A stretch of 64,000 bases of DNA from Neonectria sp. B-13 (Eukaryota; Ascomycota; Sordariomycetes; Hypocreales; Nectriaceae). This document shows, one piece after another, positions 23,701-33,696 of this stretch (the first letter of the stretch is position 1; every line of letters begins with the position of its first letter). Below the pieces are notes generated by a model. It had not been told where the DNA came from. It did not search any database and saw nothing but the letters and a program-made list of their open reading frames with translations. The stretch lies in assembly GCA_002682825.1 (NCBI GenBank), contig NOKP01000006.1, forward strand, positions 1,240,001-1,304,000, written 5' to 3'. The position numbers and the translations under genes were made by a program.

Positions 23701-24670
23701 ATGTCGTGGGCCTCTTCGTCGGGTTTATCCTCTTTGGCTGGCGGAACGTCTTTGGGAACCGTCTCGGGCGGTGATTCTTCAACAGGTGACTGTGCTCCGG
23801 CGGATGGCTCGTCCTTGGGGGAACCTTCCTCGGTGGAGTCTTCTTTGGGGGTGTTTTCCTTCGGTGACTCTTTCGTTGGTGACTCTTCCTTTGGTGACTC
23901 TTCCTCAGATGGTGGCGCTTCTGAGGCGGGCTTTTCTTCCACCGCCGGCGTCTCGTCTTTGGGTGTCAACTCCTCTGGTTTCTCCTCGATGGCGGCCTTG
24001 TCGTCACTGTCGGTCGGGTCTTCTGAGGCGGCTTTCTCTCCAGTCTCGGGTTTTTCCTCTGGATCGACCTTCTCCTCACCCTCAGGCTTCGCTTCTGCGG
24101 CAGGTTCTTCTTCTGGGGCAGGCGTCTGTTCTTGGGCGGGTTCCTTCTTGGTGTCGTCCTTCTCTTCGGTTACTGGTTTCTCCTCGGTTTTGGCCGTCTC
24201 TTCCTCGGCAGACTTTGCCTCCTCCTCTGGCTTCTCCTCCTTGCTCTCCTCCGCAGGAGGCGGTGGAGGTGGAGATGGTGCAGGAGCGAGAGGTAATGAG
24301 TCTGCCTTCTTGCCCTTATTTTTATCGGCCTTCTTCTTCTTCTTCTTCTTGTCCTTCTTGGACAATGGGGCAGGCGGCTCTGGTGCCGCCGGGGGCACTC
24401 TCATGAGCGGGTCATTTTGCCAGTCACGACCTACTCATGTATGGTCAGCAAAGTTGAACCGGGCCCAACACAAAGACACAAGTGTTCACTCACCTCGTCC
24501 CGCCGCTGCAGGATCCTGGTCTAGTTCTGAATCCGATGGCTCCTGTTGATAATATTGCACATTTGAAAAGTCAGAGACCTGTACAGAGTCCCAAACATTA
24601 GTCCTGTACGGACAGTAGTCAATGCCAGGACCGGGACTCATACTTTCTTATCCCTGTCTTCTCCTGACAT
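11777..24670 (-). CDS. Giant acidic repeat protein, possible leashin-like Woronin-body tether; broken by assembly gap
   Basis: Exons: 24670-24644, 24578-24494, then one enormous exon 24430-11777 that contains 100 Ns. The start MSGEDRDKK and the two short introns have good splice signals, and they join smoothly to GRDWQNDPLMRVPP. About 4220 residues are visible. The N-terminal third carries Lys-rich blocks (SKKDKKKKKKK, repeated as KKSKKDKKKKKKKAG) embedded in Glu/Pro/Lys/Ala repeats (KPAEE, EDKPAE). The middle is acidic and polar. Around residues 3200-3400 there is a 35-aa repeat (SDSESDEE core). The last 700 residues are basic: a segment with AEDTVAAAVVIYAAAEAL, then HSHSHHSGRSR, RGEERPRGDD repeats, a PQPE repeat, and the final GGIKAAFKKLFG. 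There is no signal peptide or membrane segment. Size, layout and Lys blocks resemble fungal 'involucrin repeat'/leashin (LAH) proteins that tether Woronin bodies near septa, but this is family resemblance from memory. The frames on the two sides of the gap differ, as expected if the Ns are of arbitrary length. Confidence 0.8.
12294..12347 (-). repeat. 12-bp coding repeat (PQPE)
   Basis: About four copies of GGCTGAGGTTCA (+ strand) encode QPEPQPEPQPEPQPE near the C-terminus of the giant protein. Confidence 0.85.
12822..12926 (-). repeat. 18-bp coding repeat (RGDDRP/RGEERP)
   Basis: Six or so copies of an 18-bp unit encode RPRGDD or RPRGEE in the basic C-terminal region of the giant protein. 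Imperfect copies continue to the left as related Arg/Glu-rich modules. Confidence 0.85.
14330..14850 (-). repeat. About 105-bp coding repeat (SDSESDEE module, 5 copies)
   Basis: Five diverged copies of a roughly 35-aa module lie in tandem. Each has a FDSESDEEEL-like acidic core, a DQ dipeptide, a short hydrophobic stretch (such as LAVAVPEQV), a Thr/Arg step and TLEAE. CK2-type SxxE/D phosphorylation sites would be dense here. Copies differ at many positions, so the array is older than the 132-bp array at the gap. Confidence 0.75.
19699..19798. other. Assembly gap (100 N)
   Basis: Exactly 100 Ns interrupt the giant gene. The reading frame to the right ends in a different phase from the one to the left. 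If the gene is intact and has no intron here, the true gap length must be a multiple of three. The gap abuts a 132-bp tandem repeat, so missing repeat copies are the likely cause. Confidence 0.97.
19799..20031 (-). repeat. 132-bp tandem repeat at the gap edge (44-aa module)
   Basis: One full copy (19799-19930) and most of a second (from 19931) are nearly identical. The encoded module includes QPPVDE, KLIVESESEDDEPPTEKQ and VVEEKPAEEKPSDDK. The first copy begins directly at the gap, so further copies probably lie within the Ns. Confidence 0.9.
22270..22560 (-). repeat. 15-bp coding repeat (PAEDL/PVEDL, LAEVK)
   Basis: Units of 15 bp encode AEDKP, AEDLP, LAEVK and VEDLP pentapeptides in the N-terminal third of the giant protein. 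The run of VEDLP copies at about 22470-22540 is almost perfect and looks recently expanded. Related, more diverged copies extend on both sides. Confidence 0.8.
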
Positions 24671-27600
24671 CACGTAAAATGAAAAAAATTCAGATCCTGG
24701 GGGAGCGACTCTATTATCTCAGGACTCCTCGCTCCTTGCAGACAGACGCACCCGTCAGGCGATCGGGTAGCTGCAGTAGGTCCGCCAAGCGGAAGGTCAG
24801 ATCTCTCGGACCCTGAAGGCTGTCGAACGCACGACGATTAGGGATTGGGGGGACGGAGGCGGGATGGATGGGGGCGTCACGCGGTCCGACAGCGCAGCAA
24901 CTGCAGAAACGGGCTTAGGTATGGGTACACAAAAAGAGAAAATGGGATTGGGTGTCAGAGACAATGTGTAAGATGCAGGGCTCGGATCATAACGGGCGAA
25001 CGGGTGGGAGGCCGGGAGAGGTCATTGACGAGAGGGCGTCTGGACTCTGGACAACTGGGTTGTTGCAGTTGGGTCCGTGTATTTCTGGGCGTCGACGCGG
25101 ACTCAGATGGATGGGTCCATTCTGTCGCGACAGCTCGACTATGAAAAAGCATGCAGGCCTGACAGACTAAGGCAGAGACCCAGCCGGCCAGTCTCTACAG
25201 TCCCCTGCTCGCTTGATCGGTGACGACAAAAGCCCACGGGCCCAAGTCATGAAGATCGTGCCCATGCGCAATTGGCCCACGCAGCAGCCAGCATCAGCCA
25301 GCAGCACTGGCGCCACGTCGCCGGGGCAATTGGGCTCAGAGACACCACCGGACCAGACCAGACCGGGCAGACAAGACAAACCAGGCCAGCCAGACGACCA
25401 CGCATGAGGTGAGGCATATCGCGGCCCAACAGCACAGGGCGCGCAGGGCACGGCGGCAAGACGGAGGCGGACAGGCACATGGACCTGCATGGAGCCTGAG
25501 TCAAGCCCGTAGTGTGCCGCCGCCTGTAATGGCTGTAGCCGTCCCGAATGCAGTGCGTACCCGCCCCTCCGAGTCTCGGGCAGGGCATGGCATGGGAAGC
25601 CTCACACAAACATTGGGCGGCGATGGTCGGCATGTGCTGCTTTGCTGGCTGTCTTGGGTGCTGCCATGATGCGTGGAAGCTGTACCACGCCTGGCTGGGT
25701 AACCTCCTAGTCCCTTGCTGACCAGTCAGTCAGGCCCTTTGCGTAGCAGCAAGCCTCAAGGAGCAGGCCTCATCGAGCTGACTTCCCATGACATGGTGCA
25801 CCGTTGATAGTCCACATCTGTCCCAGTGGATGCCAACGATGCTGCTGTTGCTGCTGCCGTAACTGCTCGCTCGTCATGGGCCAAAAACGATCCGCTCCGG
25901 CGGCATCCCCACGCAACAGCGGGCGGACGTCGACTCAACGGCCGACCGCTCCCACACTGAGACTCCCGGACTCGCTCTCTCCCTGCAGAGCGGCCCCGCT
26001 ACGGGTCTCGCTAGCCAGACTCAGGCTGGAGGGAACGGTCCCGAGTTGGCTGGCCTGGTGATGCTGCTGCAGCGCTGCTGCAACTGAGTGGTTTTGTTTC
26101 CCCAGACGTGCAACGTGGCTCGCCTCTGAAGCCTCTCCCGGCTGATCCATTATGCATCTCGACAGTCGGTAGCCCTCAGGCATTGGGCCGAGCTGGTCTT
26201 CCATTTCCCTCGGTGGGGTGATGTTTTGTCAACCCGCATTGTCAATCTCTCGTCTCGGTATCCCTCCTCAATCTACGTCTAGACGAAGTACTTCGTAGGG
26301 TCGTTTGATGCCCGCCTTTGGGAGCCAACGTGAGAATCCCGCGACGATGCCCGGGTCCCGGAGCATGAACTGGCATAAAAATTTTATATTGACCTGTCAG
26401 CTTTTGCGTAGGTACTCCGTAGTCGTCATATCGTCCCCATGACGAGGCTGGGATCTTTAGATTCGCAATTCCAAGGCTGGGATCGACCCTCCGTCCGTGT
26501 TAGCATCAATGCATCGATCAGAGGTATGGATTTGTCCGTCTCTTGGCGGGGATCCCACGACGTTGCTTGACATCAGACGGCCCACTGCAGCGGGTTACCA
26601 GCCGGGCAAACCGGGGTCCTTGATTTGTCGTTGGTCGTGGCGATGTGCCCCCATCTTATGTGCGACTCCTCACACCCATCTGTACTTCGTACGAATCCCA
26701 TCAAGCCATTGGTCTTCGGCCGTCGGCCGCGGCCGACCCTCCACGACGTCTCTCGTCGCTCCGAATCTGTACGTATATTACTTTCGTGCGATGGAGCACA
26801 AGCCCAGGCCTCTGACGCCGGAAACCATTGGGAGGCTGTTGCCGCGGGACAATGTGCTTTCCGGGTCTCGGCGGTGAGCTAGGTAGGGAGGTGGAGGTTG
26901 GCAAGTTGGCGCGACACCAACCTCTCGCCCCGAAAAAACTTTAGTACGACGTAGGCACTTACAGCGACGGCGGTCTCCACGTGAGAAAGGCTCCCGCCCT
27001 GCATTCCATTCAACAGCCAAAACCAGGGCGGGAATCAGAGCCAGGATATTCCAGCAAAAGAATCTACTTAATCCTAGTAAATCCATCTTCTAGTGCATAA
27101 GCATCAGAAGCACAGTCCTAAGCAACTCTAGACCATCCTGTCACCCACTAAAGCGGGCTGCCCCCATCCACGGACCACAAAACATCCACTGTTTTCATGG
27201 GAAGCGCTAAACGCGACGTCCCACCGGTGCGGCATAGGCATTTACGTACTGATCCCATCCTTACCTTACCATCTCAAACAAAGTCTCGGGTCCTACAAAG
27301 CAAAACATTCGACATTCGACAGATAGGTGGATGTAAAACGGAGCATACAGGCCGTTACTAGCTGTTTCGTTTCTGTACTCCATGAAACTAAGGCAGGGTA
27401 AGCCTGGATGTTCCTTGTCAACGATGCCAAGTCTGTCTGAGGTATTCCAGCCTGAGGTCATCGGGTTGCCATGTGCTTCCTTATGCACTACCTACGTAGC
27501 CATCAATCCGAGTTCCTGCATGGATGAGGCAGTTTTCGCCAACATTCACTTGTTGGCAGAACCGCATTTGACGCCGAGTGATAAGGCCAGTGTACACACG

Positions 27601-27930
27601 CAAGTCGGTTCATGCCCACCCGCAGAAGTAATCACTATACGCGCCAGGAAAACATCGTGAGGCAGCTAGTGTTATCAAGCATTAACAGCTTGTACAAGTT
27701 GTGTTTTATTTTGGGTATCTCCTGTCATGATTGAACAGACCCATTCAGTCAAGCAAATCTCGAGTCTTATTTGCCATGATTCCGTAGACTAACCCAGTCA
27801 AGCAAATCTTATGTCTCATCCTCTGCATGGATTCTACCCATCCTGCGTCTCTCTCCTGACGCTGTCGTGAGAATCACTGAGAGTGGACCATCCCAGGCAT
27901 CCCAGGCATCCCAGACCAATACGGCCATCC
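24671..27930. other. 3.3-kb intergenic region, no gene seen
   Basis: Both neighbours are on the minus strand. The left part (24671-26100) should include the promoter of the giant gene. Open frames are short, compositionally odd and lack splice-linked continuations. The TACTTCGTA-type motif occurs at 26289-26297 and 26682-26693, with the variant TACTCCGTA at 26413-26421. The right end (about 27660-27930) is probably the 3' UTR of DBP5. Confidence 0.5.
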
Positions 27931-29538
27931 CTAAACAGCCGCGTTATGCTTGGGCTCGGTAGCACTGGGTGCGTATGCGGCTTGCGCCCTGTTCTTCTTT
28001 ATAACCTCCTTGACACGTTCCTCGGCTTCATCCCAGTCGTCGGTGTCCAGCTTGACCAGGTCAATACCATAGCCCCTAGCAATGTTGTTGAGAGCATCGT
28101 AACTTTTCTTGTCGTAGACGAAACTGATACTGACACCAACACGGCCAAATCGACCGGTTCGTCCAATACGGTGGAGGTATGTCTCGGAATCAGGCTCGCT
28201 ATCACCCCTACCCTTCATGGGGATATCGTAATTGATGACCATAGACACACTCGAAACATCGATACCTCGGGCCAGGACATTTGTGGCGATCAGAACCTTG
28301 CTCTCTCCGGAGCGGAACTTGGCCAACAGATCATCTCGCTCGGAAGGGTCGAAAGCAGCGTGGAGAGCAGAGACTTTGTGGCCATCTGCTGTCATACGTC
28401 GCTGGATCTCGTTGGCGCTCTCACGGGTCTAAAGATATATCAGTTAGATCATGGATAATAGAAACAGCCCGTGGTCTTACCTTGACAAAAATGACTGACT
28501 GGCCAATGGTCATCAGGCCATAGAGCTTGCAGAGAATGTCGTACTTTTGGTTGTCGTCGGGGCAATCGATAAACATCTGAGAAATGCCCTTGACAGTGAG
28601 CTCGCTGCGTTGCAACTTCAGGCTGTGCGCGTTGGGCGCAAACTTTCCGGCATATTGCATGACCTTCTCGGGGAAAGTGGCAGAAAAGAGTAGAACCTGA
28701 ATGTCCTTGGGTAACATGCTGAAAATAGGGTTAGCACAACTTGCAGCGACTCCTAAAGGGCTGGAAACTTACTTCCTAACTCGCAAGCACTGATCTCCGA
28801 GGCCCTGTTGATCAAGCATGTTGTCGGCCTCGTCCAGGACCAGGATCTTCAGCTGCGACACGTCAAGTTGTCTGCGTCGAATGATGTCCATAACGGTGCC
28901 AGGTGTTCCAACAATGACTGAAGACCTAACAGGCTCGCCACGGGGAAGTGCGCCGGGAATAGCGGCAGCAACCTTCAGGTTCTCGATGAATCTTCCAATA
29001 GCGTTGATAACACCTTCGGTTTGACGAGCAAGTTCGCGACTGGGCGCCAAGGCAAGGGCCTGAGGCTGGTCGGGCTTGTTGAAGTCGACTCGGGACAAGA
29101 GGGCAGTAACGAACGCAGCAGTTTTGCCAGTACCGGACTGGGACTGCGCCAACATGTTCCTTGGAGGGTCGCTCAGAATCAAGGGCAGAGACTTACCCTG
29201 AACCTTGGAGGGCTTCAAGAAGTTCAGGGCCAGAAGACCCTTGAGAATAGGCTCGGGACTAGGAGACAGGGTCAGTGGAAGCCAGACACGAGGAATGGTT
29301 TTACCTACAGGCCAAGGTCCTGCCAAGTGGTGGCGGAGTGGAAGGGCGTAGACTCGTTGGCTTGGAGGTCGCTCAGGGAGACTTCGACGTCCCATTCAGG
29401 CTCATGAAGGCCGGGGCCACCAAGGTCCTCGACAGCGCCATCGACCTGGGCCGGGGCGGCGCCCTCGGCAGGCGCATCAACCGGAGCATCAGCGACTGCC
29501 TCGTTGGGGTTGGTGATACGGCTCGCTAGGTCGGCCAT
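27931..29538 (-). CDS. dbp5: DEAD-box RNA helicase Dbp5 (mRNA export)
   Basis: Four exons, 29538-29309, 29258-28773, 28718-28481 and 28428-27931, give 483 aa. Helicase motifs in order: Q-motif region before [12 protein letters not shown], motif [11 protein letters not shown], Ia APSRELARQ, Ib TPGT, II LDEAD, III SAT ([10 protein letters not shown]), then [22 protein letters not shown] and [13 protein letters not shown]. The segment [19 protein letters not shown] and the C-terminus match Dbp5/DDX19 rather than eIF4A, as does the acidic N-terminal extension. Dbp5 sits at the cytoplasmic face of the nuclear pore. There, activated by Gle1-IP6, it strips export factors such as Mex67 from mRNA; it also acts in translation termination. 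Splice junctions restore family residues (for example RVRNMLPKDIQ across intron 2). The gene is divergent from the SPF45 gene, 608 bp away. Confidence 0.95.
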
Positions 29539-30146
29539 TTTGGAGGAGTGGTCGCGAAGGTGTTGTGAGGTGAAGGAGGCAAGTCGGGATCGAGGGGCGA
29601 CAAATGACTGTCCGATTTCACCTCAGAATCGGAGCCTGGAGCATTCAAAGCTCGCGCAGAGGCCTGGTGAGTGATACGAGGCAGGAAGGGTTGCTAGCGG
29701 TGGAATGCAGAGTCCCTGAATTGAGACCTGGTGCAGTCGGTCTCGAAAACGTGATGCCTAGATGGTGTGTTTAGGCGTAAACAGGTCACCGCGACTTGGA
29801 GAGCTTTCGAGGTTGGAAGTTTTAGCGGGGTCCATTGGAGGGGCACTTACAAGTTGTTGCCAGCTGCAGGGGTCGATGTTACTTGTTCCGTCATTTACCC
29901 GGCGCATCTGGCAAACGCCCTGGAAGGTGGTAGTAGTCTAAGGTACAAGGTACCTTGTGCTAGAGCTGGTGCACCTGAACGCAGCTTGCAACCCAGCCTA
30001 CGAATAGCAACCACTTGAACATCGAATTCAGCCATGCCAGCTACTACGTGACCACGTCTTACCGAAGCTGTCTCTCCCTACTCATGATACACGACATCGA
30101 AATCCATCTTTAGTCTTCGGGGCTCCGCCATCCCAATCCCATCAGT
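29539..30146. promoter_or_regulatory. Divergent promoter region between dbp5 and SPF45 gene
   Basis: The 608-bp gap separates the start codons of two divergently transcribed RNA-processing genes and must hold both promoters. A palindrome-rich stretch, GGTACAAGGTACCTTG, lies near 29942-29957. No TATA box is evident. Confidence 0.6.
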
Positions 30147-31726
30147 ATGGCAGCTCCTCCGCCGCCTCCTCGTGGAGGACTCTCCCTCTACGAGAACCTC
30201 CTCGATCCTAACGATACCTCCTCCTCTGCCACCATCTCCTCCGCTCCAGTACTCTATAATCAGGCCGACAATACCTCTACCGATCCTTCCGCGAAGAAAC
30301 CCGTCGATCCCGCCCTCCGTTTCCAGCCCATTCGACGCCCCCAGGCCGTCAAACAAGCCAAGTCGAAGCCCTCGTTCCCCAAGCCTGCTGGGCCCAAGCC
30401 GGCTGCGGCTGCACTACCAGCTCCTGCGCATCCCAAGAGCACACTGGCTGACTGGGCGGCGACAGAGGAAGATGAGTGGCGGTATGAGGCAGTAGAGAAA
30501 CGCCAGCGTGGTGGGCGCAAGAAGAAGAAGACGCAGCAAATGCACGCGGAAACGGATTGGGAGGAGTTGTATGACCCAACACGGCCAACGAACGTGGAGG
30601 AGTACCTGCGAAGCGACGAAAAGGTAGACGAGGTGAGGGAGTGGAAGGCTTTACTCTATCGGCATAGGAAGAAACGCGACAATAGCGACTTCTCCGACGA
30701 CGATGAGGACGGCGACACCCGACATGTCGCCCCAAGTAAGTCTCGAGATTTGCAACTTACAATCACCACCTAACACCTATTTACAGGTCAATTTGCGCCG
30801 CCGCCGTCATACTCCGCGGTCCCACCACCACCAAGCTCTCCTCCAGCTCCTCAAGAAAAACCCGGCAACGACGCCTTCGCCCGTCGACTAGCCTTATCTC
30901 ATAGCCAAGCTCCTCCAGCAGTTGCTCAGCCGCCACCGCCTCCCGCACCGTCCGACTCTGCCACTATATCTCGTGCCCCAGTTCGATACGCCCAACCGGA
31001 AGAGTCCAAGGACGAGGGTAACATCGAACCAGACTCTCCGCCACCCACAATTGGAGGCTCTAAGCCAGACACCGATTCTCGACCTCGGTCAGCACGCCCT
31101 GGTCAGGCCGGTTTTGCTCACCGTCTCATGAGCAAGTACGGTTGGACCCAAGGCACGGGTCTTGGTGCCGAAGAGACGGGCATTATTAATCCTCTGCGAG
31201 TGCAAGTCGATAAGCGGCGCAAGAGGGCCGATGCCGATGGTGGGGGCTGGGCCGAACCCGGCGGTAAAGGCAAAATCGTAGGCGGAAATCGCAAGGAGGG
31301 GAGCACTGGCAAGTTCGGTATCATGAGTGAAGTCATTGTCTTGCAGGATATGTTGGAAGACATGCCTGACCTACAAGCCGAGATCGCAGACGGCCTTGGG
31401 CAGGAGATTGGAGAGGAGTGTGGTGAGAAGGTATGCGCCCTTCACGTATCATTTCCTATCCAGATTTTGACTAATGGGTTGGTAGTACGGGCGTGTGGAG
31501 AGGCTCTACATCGAGCCAGGGAGTCGTCAGGTTTTCATCAAGTTCACAAATCAGGTATCTGCACTTCGAGTAAGTATCATCGGCCTTCCATCGACAAGCA
31601 GGCCACCGTACAAATGCTTACATTATCCAGGCTGTGAACGAGCTAGATGGCAGAGTGTTCAATGGAAACACAATCGTGCCCAAGTTCTATGATACGGAAA
31701 AGTTCGAGAAGGGGATTTACAGCTAG
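30147..31726 (+). CDS. SPF45/RBM17-like splicing factor (G-patch and RRM)
   Basis: Four exons, 30147-30735, 30787-31430, 31486-31569 and 31631-31726, encode 470 aa. The N-terminus has a conserved SPF45-type opening (LSLYENLLDP) and a middle motif around DWEELYDPTRPTNVEEYLRS. A Pro-rich linker leads to a G-patch (HRLMSKYGWTQGTGLGAEETG). The C-terminal RRM/UHM includes GEKYGRVERLYIEP, RQVFIKFTNQVSALRAV and RVFNGNTIVPKFYD, and the protein ends EKFEKGIYS. The final RxF-type region matches the U2AF-homology motif class. In animals and plants (RBM17, DRT111/SFPS) the family binds U2AF/SF1 ULM motifs and affects 3' splice-site choice and DNA-damage tolerance. Baker's yeast lacks a clear homologue, and filamentous fungi keep one. 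All introns join residues that continue the family alignment. Confidence 0.9.
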
Positions 31727-32378
31727 ATAATGGCCAGCTTACAATCAATGCCAAGCTAGTTGGGCGGCTGGTTTAAAGCCCATAACACGGCGGGTGGGTA
31801 TATGAAGTACATAGTAGAATGCATGGAGGTAGTTGTAGTATATATGATACCCCAAGGTTGACCAGGCACAATCTACCTGGATATTGGCTGCAATGACTAC
31901 TACCTACTACTCCCACCAAATTGAGCAGAGACCGGTACGAACTAAGCTGATGATAAAGAATGACGGTCAATTTCCTATAGAACAGCCAAGAGGCCCAGTC
32001 ATTCCAGCCCCAAAGCGGCACTGCCAGCATCTATGATCAATTTCCACCGCGCGCTCAAGGCCATTAAAAACTCAAGCACTGGACGCATTGCAACCCTTAG
32101 AACAAACTCTTAGTAGCAAAGAGGCTAAGCAGACTTAGCCGAAACTACCAAAAAAAGGTTCTCACTATCACACAAACGACAGTTTGATGGTTCAGTGGGA
32201 GTACAGTCGATTATTAAGTTCTAGTGGGTTATCCTTTGCACGCAGCTGCTGCCTCCGCGAAAAGCATCTTATGCCTCACGAAGGATGATGAAACACAATA
32301 TGTCGGATAGAAAAAACAGAGAACATGGGGAGAACAGAGAAGGACGCCAATCCGAGCCATTTTGCCATGTCAATCTCT
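31727..32378. other. Converging 3' regions, no gene seen
   Basis: The SPF45 and Ecm33-like genes converge here. The interval should be mostly the two 3' UTRs. No other coding signal is visible. Confidence 0.6.
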
Positions 32379-33696
32379 TTAGAAAAGCTGGGCCAAAGCA
32401 GCAAGACCAGCAAGACTCAGAAGAGTCATGCTGACGGTGACTGATCCGGCGGCATCCTCATCGTCGCCATCCGAGCTAGTTGAGTTGCCTCGCGTAGACT
32501 CGCCACCATCCTCGCCGTCGTTGGCCTTCTTGTTGTTGCTGGTGCAGGTCATGTCACCCTGAATAGCATCGCTGCTTTGAAGCTTGTCGAAGAAGTCGCA
32601 GAAGTCGGAAATATCGGTGGTAGAGCTCACGATGACGGAGCCCTTGACATCGTTGAGGGCAGGGAGTTCGACCCTAGTTGCAAGGTTAGGAGCTAGAACA
32701 AGACTGAGCGGGTGTTTTACTTACTCCTCAAAGCTACCGCGGAGAATGATGCCACCGGAAACGCTCTCCAGCAGGGGGAAACCGTCAATGGTATCCATAG
32801 CGGTGTTGTTCTGAATGGTGAAACCGCCCTGGATCTTCTCAAGAAGAGGCATGGAGACGTTGGTGAGCTTCTTGTTGTTGATGAAAGAGACATCGTTGGT
32901 GATCGATGTGACGTTGGGAGCAGAGAAAGTCTTAAACTCGGGGTTCTTATCGAACTTGATCGACTTGGTGATCTTGGTGAGCGCAGGAGCCGAGAATGAC
33001 TTGACATTGGAAATCTGGATCTCAGCAGCAAGCTCAAGCTTGTCCATGGTGATCACCATGTTGTTTCCGTTGTTGTTGATGATGAGCTGGCCAGTAATGT
33101 TGACGAGATCGGAGTCGAAGGTGGTCATGCGCTTGTTGTTGTCGATCTGGAAGTTCTCCACGGTAGCGACACTCAAACCACTCAGATCACTGATGAAGGT
33201 ATCGGTAATCTGAATGCTGGTCATCTTAGTAACACCCTCAGTACCGAAGTTCAAGCTCTCGAGCTGAGGAAGCTTGATCATGTTGATCTCGCCAACGCTC
33301 TTCAGGGAAGCCATCTCAAGTTTGCTGAGAAGCTCCAGGTTCTGGAGAGAGAAAGTTCCAGAAATGGAGTTGATGGTCGTGGAAGAGAGCGAGATGAGAC
33401 CAGAGGCGTTGTTGACGATGAAGTCACCCTTGATCTGCTTGGGGCCAGAGATAACCACATCGCCAGAGATGTCCGAGGAAATGGTGATATCGGCATCGAC
33501 GACGTCGCAGGAGATCACAGGGGTGGGCTCGGTGACCTTGATGTCCTTGGTGCAGGTGGAAGCTGTCGATTCGAGTTAGAACGCGTCTCCAAGTAGCAGC
33601 ACCTGGGAGCAGCTAGGAGCGAAGAAACCTACCGGCAGAAACTGCGCTGGCACCAAGCGCCACAATGGCGGCGGTGATGAACTGGGTGGAATGCAT
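32379..33696 (-). CDS. ecm33: Ecm33/Sps2-family GPI-anchored cell-wall protein
   Basis: Three exons, 33696-33633, 33562-32725 and 32673-32379, encode 398 aa. The signal peptide is MHSTQFITAAIVALGASAVSA. The body is built of leucine-rich, receptor L-domain-like repeats with Asn ladders (SGTFSLQNLELLSKL, SLNFGTEG, ITGQLIINNNGNNM, SITNDVSFINNKKL). A CDFF motif and a Cys-containing end (DMTC) follow. A Ser/Gly/Asp-rich linker leads to a hydrophobic C-terminus (VTVSMTLLSLAGLAALAQLF), which is a GPI-attachment signal. Ecm33 proteins are needed for normal wall structure and mannoprotein layer in yeasts and Aspergillus. Residues at the splice joins (VSAASTC, SFEEVELP) support the intron calls. A longer 5' leader with an intron is possible. 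Confidence 0.93.
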
